DNA of 64,000 nucleotides, from contig NZ_OY762555.1 in NCBI RefSeq assembly GCF_963666015.1, positions 682,001 to 746,000 of the forward strand, given 5' to 3'. The number at the start of each line of letters is the position of its first letter. Position 1 is the stretch's first letter. The position numbers were made by a program, and so were the translations under genes. Under the pieces are notes generated by a model. That model ran no database searches. It had not been told where the DNA came from and was given only the letters and a program-made list of their open reading frames with translations. This stretch comes from an uncultured Sphaerochaeta sp. Its GTDB lineage: Bacteria > Spirochaetota > Spirochaetia > Sphaerochaetales > Sphaerochaetaceae. Shown here in pieces: positions 50,031-59,468 of the stretch.

Positions 50031-50426
50031 ATGCTACACTTATTAACAATTTCCACTCCACAAGAAGCCTTCTTGCCCATAACACAACAAGTGCAAAGAA
50101 GGGTAACTGAAGCACAAACCAAAGAAGGTTATGTTCTTGTCTTCTGCCCACATACCACTGCAGGACTTACCATCAATGAGAATGCGGATCCAGATGTGGT
50201 GCAGGATATGCTTCTGGGGTTGCGCAACTCATTTGCTGAGAACAGCAAGTTCAGGCATGCCGAAGGCAATTCAACGGCACACCTGAAAGCTTCTGCCATG
50301 GGGTCCAGTGTGATGGTCCCTATCGTGCAGGGTAGACTTTCACTGGGCATCTGGCAGGATATCTATTTCTGTGAATTTGATGGCCCAAGAACCAGAACTT
50401 TCCAAGTTATGGTGGTTTCTACCTGA
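50031..50426 (+). CDS. yjbQ: YjbQ family protein (UPF0047)
   Basis: A 131-residue protein of the secondary thiamine-phosphate synthase/YjbQ fold. The family signature VFCPHTTAGLTINENADPDVVQD lies at about 38-60, HAEGNSTAHLKASAMGSSVMVPI at about 77-99, and LGIWQDIYFCEFDGPRTRTFQVMV at the end. The His-rich first motif binds a metal. The true role is uncertain, though some members rescue thiamine synthesis. It ends 2 bp from the convergent ABC permease gene. Confidence 0.93.
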   Translation: MLHLLTISTPQEAFLPITQQVQRRVTEAQTKEGYVLVFCPHTTAGLTINENADPDVVQDMLLGLRNSFAENSKFRHAEGNSTAHLKASAMGSSVMVPIVQGRLSLGIWQDIYFCEFDGPRTRTFQVMVVST

Positions 50427-50428
50427 GA

Positions 50429-51196
50429 TCAGTCGTTTGGCTCCCATCGCTTCAGTCCATATGCACCAAGAACCACACCGAGTGCCATGAGCAGTATTGC
50501 CCCAACCATGGGTTTCCATTCCACGGGAAATCCTTCAATGGTCTGTACCATTTGATTGACAAGAAGCACGAATGAGAAATCTCCAACATGCGCTACAACG
50601 GTACCAAGTGAAAAGATGAGCCAGAGTCCAAATGCGCCGATTCCAGCCATTATGGGCTTCTTCACTGCTGCAGATAACGTAATCGTAACTGTTCCCAATG
50701 TGAAAAAATAGATCAACAGGAAGCAGTTGGAAACAACAAAGGGAAGTACGGGAAACCCCGGGAACAAGTACCAGGTATAGATACCCATTGTCATAATTGC
50801 CACCAACATGCCGATGAGCAACAGTACGAACAGACTGGCAAGCTTCGCAGTGATGATGCAGGTCACAGTTACCGGGCGTACCAATAGGAATTGGATCAGA
50901 CCGTCCGATTTCTCACCGGCTAGAGAACCCATCATCATAAAGATAAGCACCATGGTTCCAATCTGACTGAAATTCTTCACATACTGGTCAACTGCATCTT
51001 GGTAGGTTATTGTTCCGAAGGTGATTACCACATTCTCTGTCGCCCCAAAGAAGGAGAGTAAATCCGGAAGGTAGTATGCCGTAAGAGGGGAAAGTATTCC
51101 AAAAAACGCTGAAAGCACTACCCATATAAGCAGTCGGCTGGTTCGCACCATCTCTAAAAGCTCTTTCTTAAACATTGCACGCTGTAATTTATGCAT
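50429..51196 (-). CDS. ABC-2 type transporter permease
   Basis: A 255-residue permease with six hydrophobic segments. After the first helix (LIWVVLSAFFGILSPLTAYYLP) there is a long extracytoplasmic loop, then IGTMVLIFMMMGSLAGEKSDGLIQFLLVRPVTVTCIITAKL, the core ABC-2 segment. It is similar in layout to Bacillus YxlG. The ATG at 51196 has AGGAG upstream and overlaps the ATPase gene by 8 bp; the longer open frame is not used. Confidence 0.9.
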   Translation of the reverse strand: MHKLQRAMFKKELLEMVRTSRLLIWVVLSAFFGILSPLTAYYLPDLLSFFGATENVVITFGTITYQDAVDQYVKNFSQIGTMVLIFMMMGSLAGEKSDGLIQFLLVRPVTVTCIITAKLASLFVLLLIGMLVAIMTMGIYTWYLFPGFPVLPFVVSNCFLLIYFFTLGTVTITLSAAVKKPIMAGIGAFGLWLIFSLGTVVAHVGDFSFVLLVNQMVQTIEGFPVEWKPMVGAILLMALGVVLGAYGLKRWEPND

Positions 51197-52106
51197 TGGT
51201 CGTCTCCTGTATATGGTGCATGAACACATCCTCCAATGTGGATTCCTGATGATGTAAGTTCACTAAACGCCAGTTGTATTGACTTATCATCGAAAGTATT
51301 TGATTTGCATGTTCTGCATATAGCTCTGAAGAAAGAGAGACCGTGAACGATTTGACTGAAGCCTGTAAACCGGAATCAGAGAGACCCTTTACGCATGCAT
51401 CGGCTTCTTCCATAGTTGCAAACTCCATATGCATGATCGGCTTAGCATGTAACCTCAAGAGTGTCTTGGTCTTCTCATGGATTCGGATTGACCCTTTATT
51501 GATGATGGCAACTTCGTCACATACCCTCTGTACATCATCAAGGATATGGGAAGACATGAAGATGGTGGTCTCTTTCCTCAATGTTGCAATCAGTGAGAGC
51601 ACCTCTTTTCGTCCAACGGGATCAAGTGCTGATACCGGTTCATCAAGAAAAACCACGCTTGGGCGATGCAAGATTGCCTGTGCTATACCGAGGCGTTGTC
51701 TCATTCCTCCTGAGTATCCACCAATACGTCGATTTGCAGCATCAGCAATCCCACAGAGTTCCAGCAGTTGTACTATTCTCTCATCTCTCTCCTGGCGATT
51801 CATCCCGTAGAGATCACCAGAGATCTCGAGCAACTCCTTTGCAGTCATCCAGCTATAATATGCAGGCTGCTGTGCAAGATAGCCAAAACTCTGTTTGCTC
51901 TTCATGTTGGTTTTACCATCAATGGTATAGCTTCCTGATGTAGAAGATACTAAGCCGGTTAAGATTTTTATGAGTGTCGATTTCCCTGCCCCATTGGGAC
52001 CAAGAAAGCCAAATACGGTACCCTCTTCTACTGAGAGTGAAACTCCAGCTAAAGCATGCACCGGTCCATACTGTTTCTTGATGTCATGAATCTCAACGAT
52101 TGCCAT
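51189..52106 (-). CDS. ABC transporter ATP-binding protein (YxlF/CcmA type)
   Basis: A 305-residue ATPase with Walker A GFLGPNGAGKSTLIKILTG (about 34-52), Q-loop GYLAQQPAYYSW, signature IGGYSGGMRQRLGIAQAIL, Walker B SVVFLDEPVSALDP and the switch MSSHILDD. Its C-terminal extension is usual for exporters paired with ABC-2 permeases. The ATG at 52106 has GGAG upstream and lies within a PLDc_N / ATPase / permease order that recalls B. subtilis yxlEFG. It drives export of an unknown compound. Confidence 0.93.
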   Translation of the reverse strand: MAIVEIHDIKKQYGPVHALAGVSLSVEEGTVFGFLGPNGAGKSTLIKILTGLVSSTSGSYTIDGKTNMKSKQSFGYLAQQPAYYSWMTAKELLEISGDLYGMNRQERDERIVQLLELCGIADAANRRIGGYSGGMRQRLGIAQAILHRPSVVFLDEPVSALDPVGRKEVLSLIATLRKETTIFMSSHILDDVQRVCDEVAIINKGSIRIHEKTKTLLRLHAKPIMHMEFATMEEADACVKGLSDSGLQASVKSFTVSLSSELYAEHANQILSMISQYNWRLVNLHHQESTLEDVFMHHIQETTNA

Positions 52107-52296
52107 TGGTCTTTCTCCCATAGATCAGATATACGATCGGTCCGAATGCATTTATGAAGAGGAAAACCAACAACCAAGCTGTCTTTGGCAATCCATTGAA
52201 ATCATCGCGATGCAACCAGTCACGCAAGCAAACTATTTTAAGTACCAACTCCAATAACAACAACGGTAGAATCAAGATAATTGTTTCTGTATTCAT
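52093..52296 (-). CDS. Small membrane protein with PLDc_N domain
   Basis: A 67-residue protein with two membrane helices and the PLDc_N pattern: LLLELVLKIVCLRDWLHRDDFNGLPKTAWLLVFLFINAFGPIVYLIYGR. It resembles Bacillus YxlE, which sits next to the same kind of ABC genes. The start ATG overlaps the stop of the upstream hydrolase gene (ATGA), and its end overlaps the ATPase frame. The role is probably accessory or regulatory. Confidence 0.85.
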   Translation of the reverse strand: MNTETIILILPLLLLELVLKIVCLRDWLHRDDFNGLPKTAWLLVFLFINAFGPIVYLIYGRKTNGNR

Positions 52297-53585
52297 TGTC
52301 TCAAGCCCTCCTGAGCCTCAATAAAGGTAATAACTGTTTCTAAAAAATCGGGATGCAATGGCATTTCCCTCTCTCTATATGATCTAATGATATCGGCATC
52401 TTTTTCTGCCCATCGTAGCAAGTGACCCATGTTCGATACTTCAGAGAACACAACCGTTTCTGGCATATCATTTTGGCCGAACAGATCATCCTCTCCTACC
52501 AATCTCTCATCATGATCACCCCAGATGACTAAAGTGGGTACTGAAAGTGTACGCAGGACATCTGATGGGTTATATTTCATCCATGTCTCAAGATATCGTT
52601 CTTTACCCAGTGGTATGAATGAATCTACAAGAAGGTTCCCTGTCTCTTGATACTGAGATTGACTGATTTCCTGTAACCGTCTCTCCAGGACTTTGGCAGC
52701 TTCGTTGTCCATCCTGCTAATCTGTTTGATCATCTGTTCGCCTATGGGATCCCCATTACCTGCAACGGATACCACAAAATCAACAGGTTTAGCTTGAGCA
52801 GCCAGTAAGGCAATGAGAGAACCCTCTGAATGTCCGATTATTCCTACCGGTGCATGTATTGCGTCTGTTTGTATGTAGTTGATCCAGGAGACAGCGTCTG
52901 CTACAAAATCTTCAAAGGTTATATCATCCAATAGTTGCTCATCATATGGCTGACTCTCCCCTACTGCAAACTTATCATAGCGAAGTGAAGCAATACCGGC
53001 ATCGAGCAGCTCTTGCGCGAGATGCCAGAGACTGTCGTTATTCTCTACCAACAACTCTGAATTTCCGTCCCTATCGGTTGGTCCTGACCCTGCTATGATA
53101 AGCACCGTAGGAAAGGGCCCTTCTCCTTCTGGGGTCAAGAGCGTTCCGAATAATGTTGCTTTAGACGTCTCCAGGGAAACAGGTCTTCCTGTGCGAGCTG
53201 GTTTTGTGAGATTTCTATACTCAACAGAGTATCGTCCTTCACGTAGAAGTACGGTTCCATTAGTTGTATTATACAGTACTTTTCCTGAAAAGCCGTTTTC
53301 TTCAGGGGCAAGAAGCAGCCTTAGGGTTGTTGTCCCCAATGTAACTTTTCCTGACCACTGCTCGTTGGTAATCTTTAGATCCTGTATTGGCACATCACTA
53401 GCCAACAACTCAGGAATTGAGAGAACGAGTCCAGTATCTGCGCTACGCAGGTGGATGAAGAATCGATTCTCCTCAACTGATACGATACCTTCCCAGTATC
53501 CTTCTTCCATGGTTGCTTCAGCTTTTGTACAGCCAAAGAAAAGCAGCATACTTCCCAGTACCGTTGCAATAAGCAATCTTCTCAT
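52293..53585 (-). CDS. Lipid-anchored alpha/beta hydrolase (serine esterase/peptidase-like)
   Basis: A 430-residue protein with a lipoprotein signal (about 1-19, LLFFGC lipobox). An N-terminal beta-rich domain (about 25-130, DUF3887-like position) is followed by an alpha/beta hydrolase domain: LIIAGSGPTDRDGNS (oxyanion region), GIIGHSEGSLIALLAAQ with the nucleophile Ser, the Asp in LVIWGDHDERLVGEDD and a late His in VSNMGHLLRWAE. Such proteins act outside the inner membrane; the substrate is unknown. It leads the operon with the ABC exporter. GGAGG is six bases before the ATG. Confidence 0.88.
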   Translation of the reverse strand: MRRLLIATVLGSMLLFFGCTKAEATMEEGYWEGIVSVEENRFFIHLRSADTGLVLSIPELLASDVPIQDLKITNEQWSGKVTLGTTTLRLLLAPEENGFSGKVLYNTTNGTVLLREGRYSVEYRNLTKPARTGRPVSLETSKATLFGTLLTPEGEGPFPTVLIIAGSGPTDRDGNSELLVENNDSLWHLAQELLDAGIASLRYDKFAVGESQPYDEQLLDDITFEDFVADAVSWINYIQTDAIHAPVGIIGHSEGSLIALLAAQAKPVDFVVSVAGNGDPIGEQMIKQISRMDNEAAKVLERRLQEISQSQYQETGNLLVDSFIPLGKERYLETWMKYNPSDVLRTLSVPTLVIWGDHDERLVGEDDLFGQNDMPETVVFSEVSNMGHLLRWAEKDADIIRSYREREMPLHPDFLETVITFIEAQEGLRQ

Positions 53586-53643
53586 TCGGGCCTCCTATGA
53601 AGACGATACTCGAATGGGAAGGCATAAAAATAGTCGGGAAATG

Positions 53644-53683
53644 TACGTAAATTGCGATATATGCGTTACGTATTTGTACGTAC
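53644..53683. promoter_or_regulatory. TACGTA-rich dyad, probable operator of the hydrolase/ABC operon
   Basis: TACGTAA (53644-53650) and TTACGTA (53666-53672) form a 29-bp dyad with the internal near-palindrome GCGATATATGCG, and a further GTACGTAC follows at 53676-53683. It sits 60-100 bp upstream of the hydrolase start and overlaps the 3' end of the LuxR gene, a likely binding site for that regulator. Confidence 0.5.
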
Positions 53684-54574
53684 GGGGTGTATTTTCTGGG
53701 TTAATTCGATTTTATTAGAGACAGAACACTTCTTGAATATTCGATATACATGGGTTTCCACCGTTCTTGGGGAAATGGAGAGGCGATCAGCAATCTCCTT
53801 GTATGACAGACCTTGTACTAGGTTACTCACAATCTCTTGTTCACGTGCCGTAAGCGAGTAAGATTCACAAAAGCTACTCCACCTGTCAGTCTCTTCTGCT
53901 GTGGTAGCCTCAGATAGTTCCTTCAGAAAAATGAATACATCATTCACGCACCACGCCAAGATGAACAATGCAGTAGAGAGAGCATCATACACCGGTCGGT
54001 AGGAGGTAGGAAACAGAAGAAAGAGGATGGCATATACCCCAAAGAGGAGATAAGAAACACCTGAGATAACAAGAAATGACCCCATACGCTTGACCCTATA
54101 GGTCTTTTGACCTCGAACACTCACCCGGATTCCCAAAAAGGCTGTTCCGATCAACGAATTTACCGTTGCGGTAAAAACAGGACCAATTCTCAGCAATTGG
54201 AAGGCTATGATTACGATGAGCAATACCGCAGTCGCCAATGATGCTGAGAGTCCAATCCAATGAAACCGAGCAGTAACTTTCCCGTGCTTGATACTGCCAA
54301 GCAAGACAGCAATACTATAGGCGATAACAATCGAGATTAGGCCACGCATGATACCGTTAAAGGCAACAAGGGTAAGATTTGGTTGATCTAAAAAGGTATT
54401 ATGGACAAATCCGATGAACTGGAGCATGAACCAGATCCAAGAAATTGCTACATACCATAGGTACTGGGTTCGAAAACATTCATAGTGCTCTTTCTGTTTG
54501 ATAAATGAGAGAATGAAGGTACCGAACAGTGCAGTAAATCCAAAGATGCTCAGCCAAAACGTCAATACATTCAT
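53666..54574 (-). CDS. LuxR-type regulator with seven-helix membrane N-terminus
   Basis: A 302-residue protein whose first about 225 residues form seven membrane segments and whose C-terminus is a LuxR/NarL DNA-binding domain: YSLTAREQEIVSNLVQGLSYKEIADRLSISPRTVETHVYRIFKKC (about 240-285). Membrane sensors joined to LuxR domains respond to envelope or small-molecule signals. ATG 54574 with GAGGAG nine bases upstream is preferred over ATG 54580. It lies just upstream of the hydrolase/ABC operon on the same strand, with a dyad site at its 3' end. Confidence 0.88.
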   Translation of the reverse strand: MNVLTFWLSIFGFTALFGTFILSFIKQKEHYECFRTQYLWYVAISWIWFMLQFIGFVHNTFLDQPNLTLVAFNGIMRGLISIVIAYSIAVLLGSIKHGKVTARFHWIGLSASLATAVLLIVIIAFQLLRIGPVFTATVNSLIGTAFLGIRVSVRGQKTYRVKRMGSFLVISGVSYLLFGVYAILFLLFPTSYRPVYDALSTALFILAWCVNDVFIFLKELSEATTAEETDRWSSFCESYSLTAREQEIVSNLVQGLSYKEIADRLSISPRTVETHVYRIFKKCSVSNKIELTQKIHPVRTNT

Positions 54575-54710
54575 GTACATAACTCCTCAATGCACGCATA
54601 CGGGGTATTTCCTACTATGAAGGACCATGATACTCCTGTCCATCCCTTGTACCGTAACAGCAGAAATATTGAGTTATCAAACCTTGTCATCTTCTCCAGG
54701 AGCATCTCCC

Positions 54711-56102
54711 CTAGAGCTTCTTCGAATCAACAATATGCTTATGTTGCAAGATGTACAGCGGTTTCATGTTGTTATAGGCTTGCATCCTCATGAATTTGAA
54801 CATAAAGGCCCTCCCCATGAAGATATTGAACACTTGGTTCCCGATATCATTCTGCGGAAAATCATACAACTTTCGTTCCTTATAGAACCGATGGTCGTCA
54901 CGCACAACACCCCGCATGCCATAGATCAGGTCTCGAAAGATTTTCATCCCACCAACACCAAGGAAGTTCACCCCTTTTTGGTACCCCGCTAGGCTCGCAC
55001 GATCGAGGCGGTGCGCAAGATCTGTGATCAAGGCTTGTAGACGCTCTGAGTCCCTCTCCTCGTCGCTGATGATTCCCATGGAGTTCTCCTTTCCTACCCG
55101 GTCCTTTCCTTCCAGAAACTGTCGTACATTTGGCAGTTGATACAATGGACCGGAAACAAGGTACGCAGAGTGTTTACCCATCATGCTGGTACGATGCCCA
55201 TTTGCGAACGTACGGTCAAGGAAAAGCTTCCACACAAGTTTTAAAAACCTTCCTTCCAGGTTCATTGCATGCACCAATACATCACAGGAGTTTACCAAGT
55301 CTTGGTAGAAGACTTGGAAACCATCTTTTCTGTCACACTCACCTACCAGCTCACATCGCAAGCAGCCTTGGCAGGCTCCCTCATAAGGGAATGTGTTGAT
55401 GTCAATTACCTCAACAACACCAGGATAGGAAGCCAAGAAGACTTCAATCATACGTGAAAGATTACCGTCCTTCTGGTATTCATCAGTCAACAAAACAGTC
55501 CGGATGTCTTTCTTTCTCTCTCCTATTGTCTCAATCGGCTGAGGTTGAAACTGAACAGAGGAATCATAACGAATTGGTGTGCTTTTCCTGGGTACAGGTG
55601 TACGATTGATGCATGCCCTATGGAACTCGTGCATAAAAAATCGCATACTCTTCCTGAAGTCAGCTTGCAACATGTCCTTGTTATCTGCACTCAAACCTTC
55701 CACAAAGGCCATGCCAAGGTCCTCACAGGTCCCACGTAGCCAATCTTCAGCAAGGTGGTCGTAGTAATGAAAGCAACTCATGATACACGTTGCATACTTG
55801 CCAGCAAGTATTGACTGCTTTCCCTGTTCTCTCATGAGGTCAAAGAAACGAACAAGCTGCCAGGGAACAAGCATGGTATATACAGGGGTAGCCCATATGA
55901 CCATGTCGCATACATCAATCGCCTTAAAGGTTTCAGATAACCAAGCTTCGTCATACTCCATCATGGTCAGATGCTCACCCACATGGATGATGCTTGCTTC
56001 AATATTAGGTTCATGAACCAAGAGATATCTTGCATGCTGCAATGTTAAGCTAAACTCACCCTTGGGACTTGCATTGACCACAACAACATTGGTTGGTTTC
56101 AT
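54711..56102 (-). CDS. Tandem flavodoxin-fold NAD(P)H oxidoreductase (FMN_red x2)
   Basis: A 463-residue protein with two flavodoxin-like domains. The first (about 1-170) begins NVVVVNASPKGEFSLTLQHARYLL, the FMN phosphate loop, with ATPVYTMLVPWQLVRFFDLM. The second (about 195-400) begins DIRTVLLTDEYQKDGNLSRMIEVFLASYPGVVEVIDI and includes a short Cys cluster CQGCLRCELVGECDRKDGF, which is usual in NADPH-dependent FMN reductases of iron-sulfur flavoprotein type. The second phosphate loop is not canonical, so only the first domain surely binds FMN. ATG 56102 has AAGGA at good spacing. The substrate is unknown. Confidence 0.8.
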   Translation of the reverse strand: MKPTNVVVVNASPKGEFSLTLQHARYLLVHEPNIEASIIHVGEHLTMMEYDEAWLSETFKAIDVCDMVIWATPVYTMLVPWQLVRFFDLMREQGKQSILAGKYATCIMSCFHYYDHLAEDWLRGTCEDLGMAFVEGLSADNKDMLQADFRKSMRFFMHEFHRACINRTPVPRKSTPIRYDSSVQFQPQPIETIGERKKDIRTVLLTDEYQKDGNLSRMIEVFLASYPGVVEVIDINTFPYEGACQGCLRCELVGECDRKDGFQVFYQDLVNSCDVLVHAMNLEGRFLKLVWKLFLDRTFANGHRTSMMGKHSAYLVSGPLYQLPNVRQFLEGKDRVGKENSMGIISDEERDSERLQALITDLAHRLDRASLAGYQKGVNFLGVGGMKIFRDLIYGMRGVVRDDHRFYKERKLYDFPQNDIGNQVFNIFMGRAFMFKFMRMQAYNNMKPLYILQHKHIVDSKKL

Positions 56103-56204
56103 TATCACCATTCCTTATGCTTTCAGTATTGTTTTCTTAGATTTCAGTGTACAACATGGATGGCAATAATCAATAACATTACAGGAACCCTGCCCCAAAC
56201 TTCT

Positions 56205-59200
56205 TTAAAGAGTCGGACTCAAGGGTTTAATCTCAAAGAGTTTGTCATCATCCCAGAGCTCACAGGTCTTCTGTAATGTCCAGAGCCGTGCATCTTCCCC
56301 TGCTTCTCCATTGGAGGTGATTGCCCAAGCGTCATACGCAACGGGGTAGATGCTTCCAATCATCGTGGCTTGGTTACCGTTGATCTCAAACTTGCCCAAC
56401 CCCTTCCCTGAGGCGACGCTCCAGAAGTAACCATTATGCCAGGTGATGTCATTACCGAGGGTAATACCATTCGGGAGAGCAATTGTTTCATAGGTATCAG
56501 CGTCGAAATCAATTCGATATAGTACCGTTTGGTCTCGACTGGGCAGGAGAAGGGTATCTCCATCATAGGTCAATCCCATGGTGCCACCATCAATGGAATT
56601 GGGGATATCGATCCAATCATCTTCTGTTATCTCAATTTTTGCCTTTTCAGTAATCTCAACAGGGGGAGTAAAACGGTAGATCTTCTTCTCACTGAAGTCA
56701 TTGACGTAGAAGTACTGGCCATCATGGGTAAGCCCTCTGGGGTTAACGACCCAGTCTGTTCCCATCTTGATCACTTCGGTAATACCACTCTCATCAAATG
56801 CGATTCGGATAAAATCCAAGCCCTCCCCATACTCCCCGTCGCCAATACTGAAACGCCAGAGATAACCATCTTTATAATCGAGTGCCCAACCGAAGCCTAG
56901 ATTTCTTCCCTCTCCCATGGTTTGCGTTACTTCGCGGGTGGAATCAATGGCATCATACACGTATAGGTATTCATCATCCTCTGAACCAATTGTGTACTGC
57001 AGGATATAGTCCATTGGATCTTCGTAGTTAAATGTAGGGGGGGGTGTTCCATCATCTACTGATGAGCCTGACTCTGTTGTCGATGAATCAGGTGGAATCA
57101 TAATTATTGGGGTTCCAACAATCGAATGAAATGTATTATTGGTAATAGTCAAAGTAGAGTTCATACCAGCAGTAATAGCATGACTACTATAGGTATCGAA
57201 GTAGTTATTTTCGATATCTACATCAGTATTTTCCGCGTGAATAGCAACATAACCATCACGAAAAAAGTTGTTCGATATTTGTACATTCGTGTTGTCTTGC
57301 TCAAGCGCAATCTCGTGATACCCATTCTGGTATAGTGTATTGTTTTCTATTATTGGAGAGGACTGCTCTGCATAAAGCCCCTCTGTATTATTCCAACGGA
57401 TAACTGAGTTTGATATGGTAACAGCAGACTCAAACTGCTCCACTCCGATTTCAGCAAACTCCACTATCGTATAGTCAAGAATGGAATCATCAGTTTCCAT
57501 CAAGGTAATGCCAAACCAATCTCCATTGATGGCATACTCATATCTCTCACGGTCGTAATCTGCAGTGAAGAAAATCTGCTCAGTTGAAGTTCCTTCTGCA
57601 ATCAGGGTACCACCTGTTACTTGGATGCCTCCTTTTTCAAGATCGATATACCCACGGTCAGACTTGAACTTCACTACTGTTCCGGGTTCGATAGTGAGGG
57701 TTATACCTGTTGGAACCTCTACATAGTTTACCTGTACTTCGCCTGACCACGTGGTATCAGAGCTCAGGACACCTTCCCATGTGGTCTCAACGTACGTGTT
57801 AGCTAATATAGTCATTGTAAGCTCATCAGTAACCTGCTGATCGCCTCCCCCTTTGTTGATATTGACGGTGAAGATAAAAGACCCATCCTCTCCATCAGGA
57901 TCTTCTGCTATGCCCGCTATAGCAGCAGTAAATTGTTCAGCAACCACCTCAATCTCTGTGTCATACAGGTCGTCTCCCAATTCATTGATTCTTGCTTGGG
58001 CAGTAGCGATTGCTCCATTCATATCAGGAACTTGCTCTTGTGTTGCATGATAGGAGATATCTTCAATCGCACTTTTGGCAGCAGTAATATCTGCATTATC
58101 CTGGGTTGTATCATACGCAGTGGCAGTAATAGCCATGATGAGGGTGCTTGTAGTAAGGATAGTACCTTCACCTTTACTGATGTTCACCGTGAAAATATAT
58201 GAACCATCACTACCGGAAAGGTTGGAGGGTGTTCCTGCTACTGCAGCGGTGAAAGTCCCTGCATCAATCTCAATTTCAGTATCATAGAGTTTCTCTCCCA
58301 ACTCATTAACCAAAGTTTGAGCAGCATCAAAAGCGCTATCTGCATCCACTGCTGCATCTTGGCCTACACGATAGTCTTTTCCTTCAATGACTTGCCTTGC
58401 CAAGTCAATGGAACAATCATCTTCCGTTGCATAGAATTGTTCGGCAATAATGACCAGGGTAAGCGCTGTAGTAACCTGTTGCTCCCCGTTTCCTTTATCG
58501 ATGGCAACGGTAAACACCAGAGAACCATCACTTCCGGCAGGCTCGTCAACGGTGCCCACGACAGCAGCAGTATAGGATATGCTTGTGATATCTATCTCTG
58601 TTCCGTTAAGCTCTGTTTCTCCCAGTGCCGTGATAGAAGCAGCTACTTTCTCACGTGCCGCAGCCTCATCACCTACCTCACTCTGGCTTACCTCAATGGG
58701 AAAGGCCTCTTCAATTGCTTGCTTTGCTGTAAAAATATCTGCAGTATCTCTTGCTGGGTCATACTCCCGGGCTCGAATCTGCAAGGTCATAATTTCGGTA
58801 GAGGTGGGTGGTTGTATTTCATTTTGGATATCCACTGTAAACAGGAGAAAACCATCGATTCCATTTGGATTTTCAGCATCACCAGCCACTGCAGCTGTGA
58901 ATTCTTCCGTAGTTATCTCAGAGGATATATTATTTCGTTTTTCAAGAAGCGTGTGGATAAGATCCTCGGCTTTTAGGGTCGCTTTCTCTTGGTCTGAAGC
59001 CTCATCTTGTATAGCTGAGTAGGGGGTATTTTCCAATAGGTCTTTTGCTATAGTGACGTCAGAAACGATGGAGATTGCTTTTTCACCAATTACTCCAGAA
59101 TCATCGTTGGCTGAAACTCTTACTGTCACAGTACCGACTTCTATGGACGTAAGTATGCCACTCTGGTCGATGGTTGCACTCCCGGTACCATTTTCTACCG

Positions 59201-59417
59201 ACCAAGTGAGTAAATCATCTGTGGCATTGGAGGGAGTGACTACAGCATGCAGCTGAAGGTTCTCTCCTTCAACTACGTAGGTAACATCACTGGATATACT
59301 GATTTGCTCGACTGGAATCACCTCGGGAGTATCAGGACTGCATGCAACCATAAACACCAAGCACAATAGCCCGATGAAACCGAAAGCACTTCTTATGTGA
59401 ATCGAACGAAACAGCAA
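56205..59417 (-). CDS. Large surface lipoprotein: Ig-like domain, four tandem repeats, beta-helix, propeller-like end
   Basis: About 1070 residues. An N-terminal signal ends in a lipobox VFMVAC. A BIG_2-like domain follows (ISISSDVTYVVEGENLQLHAVVTPSNATDDLLTWSV). Next are four repeats of about 106 residues (about 130-560), each with a helical AI-D-SY half and a strand half TAAVAGTP-DGS-IFTVNI-KG. A parallel beta-helix (about 570-800) contains IEPGTVVKFKSDRG and ITNNTFHS-type rungs. After a Ser/Pro linker, a C-terminal repeat of GLTHDGQYFYVND/GLTYDGDTLLLPSRD type suggests a beta-propeller. TTG 59417 with AGGGGAG is my start; GTG 59450 is the open-frame start. Function unknown; carbohydrate or adhesion is a guess. 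Confidence 0.75.
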   Translation of the reverse strand: MLFRSIHIRSAFGFIGLLCLVFMVACSPDTPEVIPVEQISISSDVTYVVEGENLQLHAVVTPSNATDDLLTWSVENGTGSATIDQSGILTSIEVGTVTVRVSANDDSGVIGEKAISIVSDVTIAKDLLENTPYSAIQDEASDQEKATLKAEDLIHTLLEKRNNISSEITTEEFTAAVAGDAENPNGIDGFLLFTVDIQNEIQPPTSTEIMTLQIRAREYDPARDTADIFTAKQAIEEAFPIEVSQSEVGDEAAAREKVAASITALGETELNGTEIDITSISYTAAVVGTVDEPAGSDGSLVFTVAIDKGNGEQQVTTALTLVIIAEQFYATEDDCSIDLARQVIEGKDYRVGQDAAVDADSAFDAAQTLVNELGEKLYDTEIEIDAGTFTAAVAGTPSNLSGSDGSYIFTVNISKGEGTILTTSTLIMAITATAYDTTQDNADITAAKSAIEDISYHATQEQVPDMNGAIATAQARINELGDDLYDTEIEVVAEQFTAAIAGIAEDPDGEDGSFIFTVNINKGGGDQQVTDELTMTILANTYVETTWEGVLSSDTTWSGEVQVNYVEVPTGITLTIEPGTVVKFKSDRGYIDLEKGGIQVTGGTLIAEGTSTEQIFFTADYDRERYEYAINGDWFGITLMETDDSILDYTIVEFAEIGVEQFESAVTISNSVIRWNNTEGLYAEQSSPIIENNTLYQNGYHEIALEQDNTNVQISNNFFRDGYVAIHAENTDVDIENNYFDTYSSHAITAGMNSTLTITNNTFHSIVGTPIIMIPPDSSTTESGSSVDDGTPPPTFNYEDPMDYILQYTIGSEDDEYLYVYDAIDSTREVTQTMGEGRNLGFGWALDYKDGYLWRFSIGDGEYGEGLDFIRIAFDESGITEVIKMGTDWVVNPRGLTHDGQYFYVNDFSEKKIYRFTPPVEITEKAKIEITEDDWIDIPNSIDGGTMGLTYDGDTLLLPSRDQTVLYRIDFDADTYETIALPNGITLGNDITWHNGYFWSVASGKGLGKFEINGNQATMIGSIYPVAYDAWAITSNGEAGEDARLWTLQKTCELWDDDKLFEIKPLSPTL

Positions 59418-59468
59418 AACAGACTCCCCTAAAATCAATGACCTAGACACATCAAATAGCTTTCGTTG

